DNA from: Streptantibioticus silvisoli
Lineage (GTDB): Bacteria; Actinomycetota; Actinomycetes; Streptomycetales; Streptomycetaceae
Length of the DNA stretch: 64,000 nt
Assembly (NCBI RefSeq): GCF_027947535.2
Contig: NZ_JAAGKO020000001.1
Coordinates: 248,001-312,000, forward strand
Direction: 5' to 3'
Shown here: piece after piece, positions 49,711-59,200 of the stretch
Layout of the letters: every line of letters starts with the position of its first letter
Position numbering within the stretch: position 1 is the stretch's first letter
Program-made: the position numbers and the translations under genes
Notes under the pieces: generated by a model
What the model was told of the DNA's origin: nothing
The model's database searches: none
Seen by the model: only the letters and a program-made list of their open reading frames with translations

Positions 49711-50564
49711 CGGCGCGTACCGTGGACGAAGAACACCCGGCGCACGTCGCTGACGTCACGCGGCGGGACCGGGTCGGGCCAGCGGCCGTAGTCGGCGCCC
49801 TCCTCGCCGGGCTGGACGGCCCGCACGTCGAAGCCGTGGTCGGCGAAGAGTTCCTCGGGGCGGTCGCTGCCGAAGACCCAGGGGCAGCCCCAGCCGGCGA
49901 AGACCTCCAGCAGGCCGCGCATGTTGGGCAGCGTCAGGGCGGCGGCGTTCACGATGTCCGCCGCGACGCGGCTGCCGGGGGCGCACAGGGCGGCGACCCG
50001 GTCGAGCATGCGGCGGCCGTCCCGCTCGGGAATGTAGTACAGCAGTCCTTCCAGCAGCCAGGTCGAGGGCAACCGCGGGTCGAAGCCGGCGCCGACGAGT
50101 TCGGCCTCCCAGTCGTCATCGGTCAGGTCGACGGCGATCACCCGGTGGTCGACCGCCGGCTCGACGCCGCGCAACCGCTCGGCCTTGAAGTCCTGCACCG
50201 CCGGTCGGTCGATCTCGAAGTAGCGAATGTGCTGCGGCCACTTCAGCCGGTAGGCGCGCGAGTCCATGCCGCTGGGCGCGAGGACGATCTGCGTCATCGC
50301 CTCGTCCCGAGCGCTGTCCTGGAGGAAGTCGTCGAAGAACCGGGTGCGGATGGCGTTGTAGTCGGGAGTGCTGGGCAGGGTCCGCGTCCGGGCGGCGGGG
50401 AACGTCGCCTCGCGGATCTCGGCGAGCAGCACCGGGCCGACGTCGCCGACGAGGGACGCCGCGTAGGGGTCGTCGTACAGGCGGTCCTCGCGCCGGCTCT
50501 CGGCGGCCCGAAGGGCGGCGGTGAGAAGCGCTGTTCGCTCGACGGCGGCTGTCAGGTCTGTCAT
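49707..50564 (-). CDS. class I SAM-dependent methyltransferase, TIGR00027-like family
   Basis: A 285-residue protein with the same family pattern as the one at 422-1285: VERTALLTAALRAAESRRED at the start, RTRFFDDFLQ, IVLAPSGMDSRAYRL for SAM binding, YFEIDRPAVQDFKAE and WLLEGLLYYIPERD. Probable O- or carboxyl-methylation. ATG 50564 follows GAGGAAGG. It is the first gene of the region D operon, so it shares a promoter with the monooxygenase and the others. Identity to the other copy is low, so they are not a recent duplication. Confidence 0.88.
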   Translation of the reverse strand: MTDLTAAVERTALLTAALRAAESRREDRLYDDPYAASLVGDVGPVLLAEIREATFPAARTRTLPSTPDYNAIRTRFFDDFLQDSARDEAMTQIVLAPSGMDSRAYRLKWPQHIRYFEIDRPAVQDFKAERLRGVEPAVDHRVIAVDLTDDDWEAELVGAGFDPRLPSTWLLEGLLYYIPERDGRRMLDRVAALCAPGSRVAADIVNAAALTLPNMRGLLEVFAGWGCPWVFGSDRPEELFADHGFDVRAVQPGEEGADYGRWPDPVPPRDVSDVRRVFFVHGTRR

Positions 50565-51021
50565 GAGGCCTTCCTCGGGACGGGCTTCCGGTACCGCGGC
50601 GGCTCGAGGAGCCATCAGGTATCGGATCAGCCGGTGCGGAACGGGTCCTTCCTCCGGACGGGGGCCTGCCGGAACAGGCGGTCGGTCCTTGGCATGAGTG
50701 CGGCGGACACGCCACCGCCGGGACGTACCGGTCGCGCCGGAAGGTCCCGGTGGTGATCGCCCTGGTCACCCCGTCGCCGACTGCGGGACGCCCGGCGGCC
50801 CACCGCTTGCCGAGGGCCGTAAGCAGGCCTCAGATTCGACCGCACGTACGATCACACCGCCAGGGTGCGATGCACCCCCTCGTCGTGCTCTTCGCTCTCC
50901 GGCGCGACGCCATCACCTCCAACTCGCCGGACGTCGCACGGATCGCGCCGCCCCCGCCGGTGTCCGTCGCCGTGACGCGGTCCGGGTCCACGGCGGCCGG
51001 CCGGTCGCACGCGGCTGCCCG
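50565..51021. other. promoter region of the GH3-cluster operon, no gene seen
   Basis: About 457 bases upstream of the methyltransferase gene. No gene is supported. It must hold the promoter for region D, but I cannot identify boxes or an operator. Confidence 0.35.
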
Positions 51022-51200
51022 ATGGCGGTCACGCCGGCGTTCGCTGGGGCGGGCGACGACTGCGAACTCGCCGTCGCTTCCATCGGTGCCGCGTCCGGCC
51101 AGGCCCTCGCGGGCGTCGTCGGCCCGCTCATCGAGGTGCCGGCCCTGATCGGCCGGGCCATGTCGCCCTGGCCGCCCGCCGCTTCTGCCTGCTCGGCCGG
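51022..51200 (+). pseudogene. C-terminal remnant of an ACR3-type arsenite permease
   Basis: The frame reads AFAGAGDDCELAVASIGAAS then GQALAGVVGPLIEVPALIG. This matches the last membrane helices of ACR3 arsenite exporters (FELAIAV...SGQALAGVVGPLIEVPVLV). After that point the family ending continues in another frame (HVALAARRFCLLGRKSS), so a frameshift exists. No N-terminal part is present upstream. It is a dead fragment, a sign of past arsenic-resistance genes here. Confidence 0.6.
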
Positions 51201-51210
51201 AAGTCGAGCG

Positions 51211-51260
51211 CCGCGTCAAGGTTTCCTTGACGCGGTGATCGCGTAAAGGCATCCTTTACG
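51211..51260. promoter_or_regulatory. two AAGG-N3-CCTT palindromes abutting a start codon
   Basis: CCGCGTCAAGG-TTT-CCTTGACGCGG (51211-51235, 11-bp arms) and CGTAAAGG-CAT-CCTTTACG (51242-51260, 8-bp arms) share the core AAGG-N3-CCTT. Their centres are 28 bases apart. The second ends one base before the GTG of the HTH gene and overlaps the expected ribosome site, so a bound protein would block transcription or translation. The HTH protein itself is the obvious candidate. Confidence 0.75.
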
Positions 51261-51261
51261 T

Positions 51262-51891
51262 GTGACCGATTCCCCTCCGTCTCTCACGGTTTTGAGCGCC
51301 CTGCTGGCCGGACAGAGCTCGGCCCTGGCGGCGTCGGCGGGCAGCCCGTTGACCCCGCCGTCCTACCTCGACCTGGTCCGCCGCGCCCAGGACGTCGACC
51401 TGCTGGCCGAGCAGGTGCTCAAGCTGTGCGTGCAGCAGTGCCGGGACGCCGGCCACACCTGGCAGGAGATCGGGGACCTTCTCGGAGTCACCCGACAGGC
51501 CGCGTTCCAGCGGTTCGGCAAGCCCATCGACCCCCGAACGGGAGAACCCATGGACAAGACAGTGCGCATGACCGACGCCGCGGAGCGTGCCGTCACGATC
51601 GTCACCCACGTCCTCGAAGGCCGCATGGACGAGGCCAGGCCGTCGTTCGACGCCCAGGTCCTGGAGAAGTTCACCGACGAGGTGCGGATCAACGCCCTGG
51701 TCACCGTCACCGGCCTCGTCGGCGCGTTCGAGGGCTTCGGAGCCGCTGAGCCGTTCGTCCGCCGCGTCGGCGACCACACGGTGGTCGACATCCCGCTGCG
51801 TTACGAGGCCGGTGACATGAAGGCACGCGTGGCGTTCGACGCGGACGAGAAGGTCGCCGGGATCTTCATCATCACGCCCGAGACCCCCTGA
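51262..51891 (+). CDS. HTH protein with DUF3887-like C-terminal domain
   Basis: A 209-residue protein. Residues about 55-85 form a helix-turn-helix (TWQEIGDLLGVTRQAAFQRF), and residues about 105-205 resemble DUF3887, a small alpha+beta domain (AERAVTIVTHVLEGRMDEAR, VLEKFTDEVRINALVTVTGL, VVDIPLRYEAGDMKARVAFD). Such domains may bind small ligands. GTG 51262 is directly preceded by a palindrome and lacks a normal ribosome site, so the message may be leaderless or start further in. It likely autoregulates, and the PLDc_N-type gene downstream is probably in the same unit. Confidence 0.82.
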   Translation: MTDSPPSLTVLSALLAGQSSALAASAGSPLTPPSYLDLVRRAQDVDLLAEQVLKLCVQQCRDAGHTWQEIGDLLGVTRQAAFQRFGKPIDPRTGEPMDKTVRMTDAAERAVTIVTHVLEGRMDEARPSFDAQVLEKFTDEVRINALVTVTGLVGAFEGFGAAEPFVRRVGDHTVVDIPLRYEAGDMKARVAFDADEKVAGIFIITPETP

Positions 51892-51930
51892 CCCGCCGCC
51901 CCCGGCCGGCCCGGTGCCACCGCCGGGGCC

Positions 51931-51965
51931 GCCCAACGCCCAACGCTCAACGCCCAACGCCCAAC
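51931..51965. repeat. 7-bp tandem repeat, five units
   Basis: GCCCAAC, GCCCAAC, GCTCAAC, GCCCAAC and GCCCAAC are followed by GCCCGGA, in the 91-base gap between the HTH/DUF3887 gene and the small membrane protein gene. Confidence 0.8.
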
Positions 51966-51982
51966 GCCCGGAAGGATCAACC

Positions 51983-52198
51983 GTGTTGGCCGACTCCTTG
52001 ACGGCGGCGCCGTCCAACCCGTGGGTCGCGATCGTGCCGCTGATCGCGCTCGTCCCGGCCATCCTGTGCATGGCCGACATCGCGCGCCACCCGCGCACCC
52101 AGCAGTTCTCGCCGCAGATGTGGCTGGCCATCTGCGCGTTCGGGAACGTCTTCGGGCTGTTCGCCTACCTCAGGTTCGGCCGCAGCCAGGACAGGTAG
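51983..52198 (+). CDS. small membrane protein, PLDc_N-like
   Basis: A 71-residue protein with two hydrophobic helices (WVAIVPLIALVPAILCMADI and MWLAICAFGNVFGLFAYL) separated by a polar stretch RHPRTQQFSPQ. The pattern and the ending AYLRFGRSQDR are typical of the PLDc_N domain (phospholipase D nuclease N-terminal), often found as stand-alone small proteins next to ABC transporters or regulators. GTG 51983 follows AAGGATC at good spacing. It is probably co-transcribed with the HTH/DUF3887 gene. No function is established. Confidence 0.8.
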   Translation: MLADSLTAAPSNPWVAIVPLIALVPAILCMADIARHPRTQQFSPQMWLAICAFGNVFGLFAYLRFGRSQDR

Positions 52199-53239
52199 CC
52201 GTCCCGGGCGGCCCGCGGACCGGGGTCGGCGGGCCGGGGCTCAACCGCCGTGCACGGAGACCGGGGGTGTCTGCGCCGCCGATGCCGCCGGCTGGAAGTC
52301 CCGGCCGGTCAGGGCGAGTTGGGTGGTGGCGATGGGGCCGGCGGCCGGGTTCGAGCCCCGCGTTCCCCGATGCCCGCCGCCACGGCCCCGCCCGCCGACA
52401 CGTCCCCCGGTACCGGCTGCGCGGCGGCCTCGCACCCCCGGCGTCGTCCGACTCCCCGTCCGGCCCGTGTACGTCGGGGATGCGCCGCCGACGATGCGGT
52501 GCCGCACGGGGCGCGCTGGAAGGTCGCTTCTCGCACTCCAACGGCCAACGTGACAGCCCCCGTTGGAGGGGTGCTGCGCCCCTCCAACGGGTTCGGGCTC
52601 ATCGGCGAAGCCCGTCGGCGGAGGTCGTCGGCCGGGTGGGTCACCACCGCGACGGGGTGGAGATCTGGTGGTAGCGAAGCGAAGTGAAACCGGCGCTGTC
52701 GGAGGCGACCTGCGCGATCGTCGCGGTTCCGGCCGAGTCCACGCGCTGGGCCTGCAGTTCGATCGTGGTGGGCCTGGTGACGCGGACCAGTTCGCTGAGC
52801 GGCGCGGTGGCGTTTCCGCCGGCCGGGGCGGCGCCCACCCGGTCGCCCCCGCGTCGGCGCCGTGGCGGACCAAGCTTGGCGAGCTGTCACCCTTCCGCAA
52901 CCCTCGTCCGCCCACGGCGCCCCGGTCGGCCTCGCCCGGCGGCATCGACGCCGGCCGCGCCGCTGCCGGCAAGCCCCGGTAACGGCCCGCCGATGCCCGC
53001 AGGCCCCGGCGCGACCGACCTGCCCGTCGCGCTCCGGGCGTTCCACCCCATTCATGGCCAACGGGCCTTCGAGGTCCCACATTTGGGGGTCGACGCCCCT
53101 TCCCCGGATGACGGGATGGCTGGACACTGGGGCCGATGTTCCAGGGGAGGCAGTTGCGGGTGGGACGTCACCCACCACTGCCGACCATCGCGGACACGGC
53201 GTCACCGGCACCGTCGCCCATCCACCACGAGTAGGTGAA
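52199..53239. other. long intergenic region before the giant synthase gene
   Basis: 1,041 bases with no complete gene. The minus-strand fragment at 52641-52838 is the only protein-like stretch. The last 100 bases before 53240 should contain the synthase promoter; AGGTGA precedes its ATG. Confidence 0.4.
52641..52838 (-). CDS. short hypothetical protein or fragment
   Basis: A 65-residue frame with sequence VTRPTTIELQAQRVDSAGTA and SDSAGFTSLRYHQISTP near the end. It has a beta-rich, phage-tail or C1q-like flavour and its composition is unlike the shadow frames around it. There is no upstream part in the same frame, so it is either a small gene or the tail of a lost one. Confidence 0.3.
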   Translation of the reverse strand: MGAAPAGGNATAPLSELVRVTRPTTIELQAQRVDSAGTATIAQVASDSAGFTSLRYHQISTPSRW

Positions 53240-56200
53240 ATGGCCATCAGCGACTCGACCGTCCGACTCGAGGCACGTCTGCGGACCCTTCGCGACGTCG
53301 TTGACTGTGCGGTCCTCCCCGCGGGTGACGGTGCGTCGTCGCAGCTGCTGACCGTCTTCGTCGTACCCGGCGGGCAGGCGGACTTCGGCCGGCTCAAGCG
53401 CCGGCTCGCCGCCGCGGCGCTGGCGGAGGGAGCGCAGGTCCAGCCGGTGCTGGTCGACGATGTGCCGCGGTTGCCGAACGGCGGCGTGGACCGGGCGGCG
53501 CTCGACGCGATTCCGGTGGTCCCCGAGACGCTGCTGCGGCAGTACGCGCGCGGGTGGGGGAGCGGCTCCGCTGAGGTCGCCCTGGAGCCGGTGCCGCGGC
53601 AGCCCGGACGGCTCCACCTCGACGGGCTCGATCCCGAGCCGCCGGCCGACCCCGGACCCGCGCCGGCCGACGTGGACCCGCCCGACCCGGAGCCAGCGGA
53701 CGGCCCACGGCCGCTCGCCCTGAGCAGCGGCCCCGACCTGGACATCGGCGCCGGCGAACCCCGGACGCTCCCCGAGGCACTGCTGCGTACCGCCGCGGAT
53801 CGCCCGGATCGCGGACTGCACCTGGTGCTCGGCGCCGATCGCACCGTCTTCCTCAGCTACCGCACCCTGCTGGAGCGGGCCCGGCGCGTGCTCGGCGGCC
53901 TGCGGGCGGCCGGTGTGGTGCCCGGGGACCGCGTCATCCTCCAACTGCCGTCCCTGGAGCAGTACTTCCCGGCGCTGTGGGCCTGCCTGCTGGGCGGGGT
54001 ACTGCCGGTCACCGTGGCCCACCCGCCGGACTACGCGTCCAGGGGCGCGGTCCTCGACAAGCTCTTCCACGCCTGGCGGACGCTGAAGGCACCGGTGGTG
54101 ATCGGCTGCGGGACCGCCGTGGACGGTTTGCGGGAGATGGGGACGCTGTACGGCATGCCGGGGCTGCGGGTCCTGGACGCGGCGGAGCTGGAACGGGCGG
54201 CGCCGGTCGCGGAGCCGCACCGCGCCGAACCGGCGGACACCGCGTTGCTCCAGCTGTCCTCCGGCAGCACCGGGCACTCCAAGGTCATCCGGATCACCCA
54301 TCGCGGGGTGCTGGAGTACACGGCCGGCGCGCGCGCCCAGGGCGTCGAACCGGACGATACGACCGTCAACTGGCTTCCGCTGGACCACGTCGGCGGCCTG
54401 CTGATGTTCCACCTGCGGGACACCGTCCTGGGATGCGCGGCCGTCCACGTTCCGACCGACCACGTCGTGGCCGATCCGCTGCTGTGGCTCGACCTGCTGG
54501 CGCGGTACCGGGCCGCCCACAGCTGGTCGCCGAACTTCGGCTTCAAACTGGTCGTCGAAGCGCTCCGGCAGCGGCCGGGCCGGCACTGGGACCTGTCCGC
54601 CGTCCGGTCGCTGATGAACGCCGGTGAGCAGTGCACCCTGCCCGTCGTGCGGGAATTCCTCGCCGCCACGGCCGCGTTCGGTATGACCGGCGACCGCGTC
54701 CTGTTCGCCTGGGGCATGGCCGAGACCTGCACGGCGATCAGCTACAAGCGGTTCGGCACGCCGAACACCGTCCACCGGGTACGCAAGTCCTCGCTGACCG
54801 GCGCGTTGCGGTGGGTGGGCGCGCAGGTGCCGGTCGCCGAGCGGACGACCTTCCTCAGCATGGGCGCACCCGCGCCCGGCGCCCGGTTCCGGATCTGCGA
54901 CGAGGACGGCCGGATCCTGCCCGAGGGACACATCGGCAGGCTCCAGGTGGCCTCCGGCAGGGTGACCCCGGGCTACCTGGACGACCCGGCGGCCACCGCC
55001 GAGGCGTTGCGCGGCGACGGCTGGTTCGACACCGGCGACCTGGGGTTCCTCAAGGACGGTGAGGTGGCGGTCACCGGCCGTCGCAAGGAAGTCATCATCA
55101 TCAACGGCACCCACTACTTCTGCCACGAGATCGAGCAGGTGGTCGGTTCCGTCGACGGCGTGACCCCGGGATCGGTGGCCGCGTGCGGAGTGCCGGCCCC
55201 CGGGACCGGCAGCGAGCAACTCGTGGTGTTCCACGTGCCGCGCGACGGCGCCGGCGGTGAAGCCGGCACGGTGCGGCGGGTGCGGGCCGAGCTGGCGCGC
55301 TGCTTCGAGCTGACCGGGGTGCTGGTGGTGCCGGTCGGCGCGGCGGACTTCCCCAGGACCACCAGCGGCAAGATCCAGCGCACCGCCATCCGCCGGCGCT
55401 ACCTCGACGGTGACTTCGACGACCTCCTGCGCCGGCCGGCCCTGGCGGAAGGCACCTCCCGTACCGTGCCGGACGCGGTGCACCGTGCCGTCTGGGAGCC
55501 GCTTCCGCCGCGATCCGGTGGGGCCGTGCCCGTCGATCCGGCGCGCACGCTGGTGATCGCCGACCGCTCCGGCCTCGCCACGGCTCTGACGGGCGACGGT
55601 GGTCCGTTCGCGGCGGCCGTGGTCGTCTCCCACGGTGAACGGTACGGCGGCACGGTGCCGGGCCGTTACACCCTGGACTTCGGCGACCGCGACCATTGGG
55701 ACCGCCTGTGGACAGACCTGGGCGCCCGGGCCCGTACCCCGTCGGTCCTGCTCCACCTGGCGGGATACGCCGGGCCGATCCCGCTGGACGTGCCCGCGGC
55801 CGAGCTCGACGCCGCGCTGACGCAGGCCGGCACCTCCCTGGTGCTCGCCGCGCAGGTCCATCGCGAGCACCGCGGGGACCGGCCCGCGTCCGTGGTGACG
55901 GTCAGCCGCGGCCTGCACCGGATCACCGGTCAGGAGCCGGTCGGCTGCACCGGTTCGCTCACCGCCGCCGTCGCGGCCGGTCTGGCCCTGGAATGGCCCG
56001 CGGCCCAGTTGCGCCACGTCGACCTGGCGGGCGGCGCGGCGCCGCAGGACGCGGCCGAACTCGCGGCGTACCTGGCTGCGCCGCCCGCCGAACCGGCCCC
56101 CGCGGTCGGCGCGGTGGAGACCGCGGTGCGCGGCGGAACGCCGTACCGCAGGCGCATGGTGAAGGTCGCCCCCGTCCCACCGGCGCACGGGGAGCTGGTC

Positions 56201-59200
56201 CAGCCGTTGTTCGCGCACGGCTCCTGCTACGTCGTCACCGGCGGACTGGGCGGGGTGGGGACCGAGGTGCTGTCGGGGCTGCTGCGGCGTTTCCGGCTGC
56301 GGCTGCTCGTCCTGGGGCGCACGGTGCTGCCCGACGGTCCCGCGGACCAGGTCCCGACCAGCGGCGCCGCCCGCTCCCTGAGCAGGCTCACCGGTGCGGG
56401 TGGGGACGTGCGCTACCGGTCGGTCGACGTCGGCGACGGTGCCGCGGTCGCCGCCGCCGTCGAGGAGGCCGAACGGGAGTGGGGCCGCCGGCTGGACGGG
56501 GTGTTGCACCTGGCGGGGGCCTACCTGCCGGGGCTGCTCGCCCAGCAGGAGCCGCAGCGCTGGCGGGACGCCCTGCGGGCCAAGGTGGTCGGGGCGCTGC
56601 GGCTGGCCGAACTCGTGCGGCGCCGGCCCGGCGCGCGCTTCGTGTCGTTCTCCTCCCTGCTGACCGTCGCCCCCGCCGTGGAGTCGGCCTCGTACGTCGC
56701 GGCGAATCGTTTCCTGGAATCCCTCCACGACCACCTGGAGGTGCTCGGCGTACCGGGGCACTGCCTCGCGTGGGGGCTGTGGAACGGCGTGGGCCTCAAC
56801 CGCGACAACCCCTACGAGGAACTGGCGGTGCGCCGCGGCCTGCTGCGGCTGACCCCGGCGGAGGGCCGCCGCCTCGCCCGGGTGGTGCTGGCCCAGCCGC
56901 CCGGCTGCTACTTCGTGGGACTGGACGAGACCGCGCCCGCGCTCCGCGGCTTGGTACGACCGGACCGCCCCGCCGCGCTGGAACGCGTGGTCGCCCGCGG
57001 GGCCGGGGCCGGCGCCGCTGATCCGCCACCGCTGCTGGACCTGCGCGGCCGCGAGGTGGAGGTGACGGTGGCGGTGCCGGCCGAGCGGTCCGATGATCCG
57101 AAGGGAGCGTCCCCCGAGGCAGGCGTGCAGCCGCCCGCGCCGACCGTGCTCCCGCCTGCGGCCACCGGCACCCCGGTCATGGCGGCCGATCGCGCGGCGA
57201 TACGCGCGTCGGTGCTGGCCGCTTTCGCCGAGGTGGCCGGTGACGAGGTGGACGAGCGGCGGCCGTTCTACGAGATCGGCCTCGGCTCGCTCCAGCTGAT
57301 GCGGGCGCACGCCCTCCTTGAACGGGCACTGGAAAGAACGATTCCGCGCACCGCGCTCTTCCAGTACCCCACCGCCGCGGAACTCGCCGATCACCTCGCC
57401 CGGCACGCCGCGACCGCCCCCTCCCCGGCCGCCGCTGCACGGGCGGACGGCGCCGGGCCCGACCGCCGGATCGCGGTGATCGGCATGGCGGGGCGCTTCC
57501 CCGGGGCGCCGGACCTGGAGTCCTACTGGCGGCTCGTCGACACCGGGCAACTGGGCGTCCGCAGGTTCACCGCGCAGGAGTTGGCGGTCGCGGGGGTGCC
57601 CGAGCAGGAGCGTTCCCGGGCCGACCACGTCCCGGTGGGCGGGGCGCTGGACGGCACCGACCTGTTCGACGCGGCGTTCTTCGGCATCAGCGCCCGCGAG
57701 GCGGAGCTGATGGAACCCCAGCAACGGCTGCTGCTCCAGACCTGCCACCAGGTGCTGGAGGAGGGCGGCTGTCCGCAGGTCCCCGAGGAGACGCGCGTCG
57801 CGGTCTTCGCGGCGACGGGCATGACCCTCCACGCGCTGCGGACGTACCTGCTCGGCAACCTGGTGCCGACCCAGGACCTGACCGACCCGGTGACGGCGCT
57901 TCAGGTGGCCATCGGCAACCAGGCCGACTTCGCCGCCACCCGGGTGGCGTACCGGCTGGGGCTGCGCGGCCCGGCGATCGGGGTGCAGACCGCGTGCTCC
58001 AGCTCGCTGGTCGCCGTCCACCTCGCCATTCAGTCGCTGCTGTCGGGCGACGCCGACCTGGCACTGGCGGCAGCGGCGGCCGTCCACGTCCCGCAGCGCA
58101 CCGGGTACCGCCATGTGCCCGGGTCGATCCTGTCCCGTACCGGCGCCTGCCGCCCCTTCGACGCCGCCGCCGACGGGACCCTGGGCGGCAACGGGGTGGC
58201 GGCCGTCCTGCTCAAACGCCTCGACCGGGCCCTGGCGGACGGCGACACCGTGCACGCCGTACTGCTGGGCTCCGCGGTCAACAACGACGGCGCCGCGAAG
58301 GTCGGCTTCACCGCGCCCGGGGTCGCCGGCCAGCACCGGGTGATCGCCCAGGCCCTGCGGACCGCCGGGGTCTCCGCGGACACCATCGGCTACGTCGAGG
58401 CGCACGGCACCGGGACGGAACTGGGCGACCCGATCGAGTTCCAGGCGCTCACCCAGGCGTTCCGGGAGGGTTCCGACCGCCGGGGCTACTGCGCCCTGGG
58501 GTCGGTCAAGGCCAACATCGGGCACCTGGACACCGCGGCCGGGATGGCGGGCCTGATCAAGGCGGTGCTGGCGCTGCGCCACCGCCGCATACCGCCCCTC
58601 GCCGGGTTCCGCACGCCCAACCCGGCGCTGGAGGTCGACACCAGCCCCTTCTACCTGCCGGCCCGCGGCCGCTCCTGGGAGAGCGGGGACGCGCCGCGCC
58701 GGGCCGGCGTCAGCGCGCTCGGCGTCGGCGGCACCAACGCGCACGTGATCCTGGAGGAGGCCCCGCAGCCTCCCGCCCACGGCCGCTCGGCGGGGACCTC
58801 CGCCGCCGGCCCGGGGCTGCTTCTGCTGTCCGCCCGTACCCCTCAGGCCCTGGCCGAGCTCGCCGCGGCCTACCGGGACCGGCTGCGCGCCGAACCCGCA
58901 CCGCGGCCCGCGGACGCGTTCGCCACGGCCGCCCTGCGGCGCACCCACCACGAGGAGCGGCTGGTCGTCCTGGGCGGTACGGCGGGAGAACTGGCGGGCT
59001 CCCTGGAGCGGTTCCTCGCCGCGCCCGCGGACGCTCCCGCCGACCCCCGTTCGCCCTGGGCCCGCGGCACCGTCTCCCGTACCGGGGCCGGACCCGTGGT
59101 GTTCCTGCATGCCGGGCAGGGCACCCAGCGCCGCGGCATGGCCGGCGGGCTGTACCGGCGTTTCCCGGTGTTCCGGGAGGTGGTGGACGAGTGCGAGCAG

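Noticed and set aside
52341-52366. tRNA-like T-loop GGGTTCGAGCCC as possible tRNA gene or attachment site
   Set aside because: No acceptor stem, anticodon arm or D-arm can be folded around it, and no integrase gene is near.
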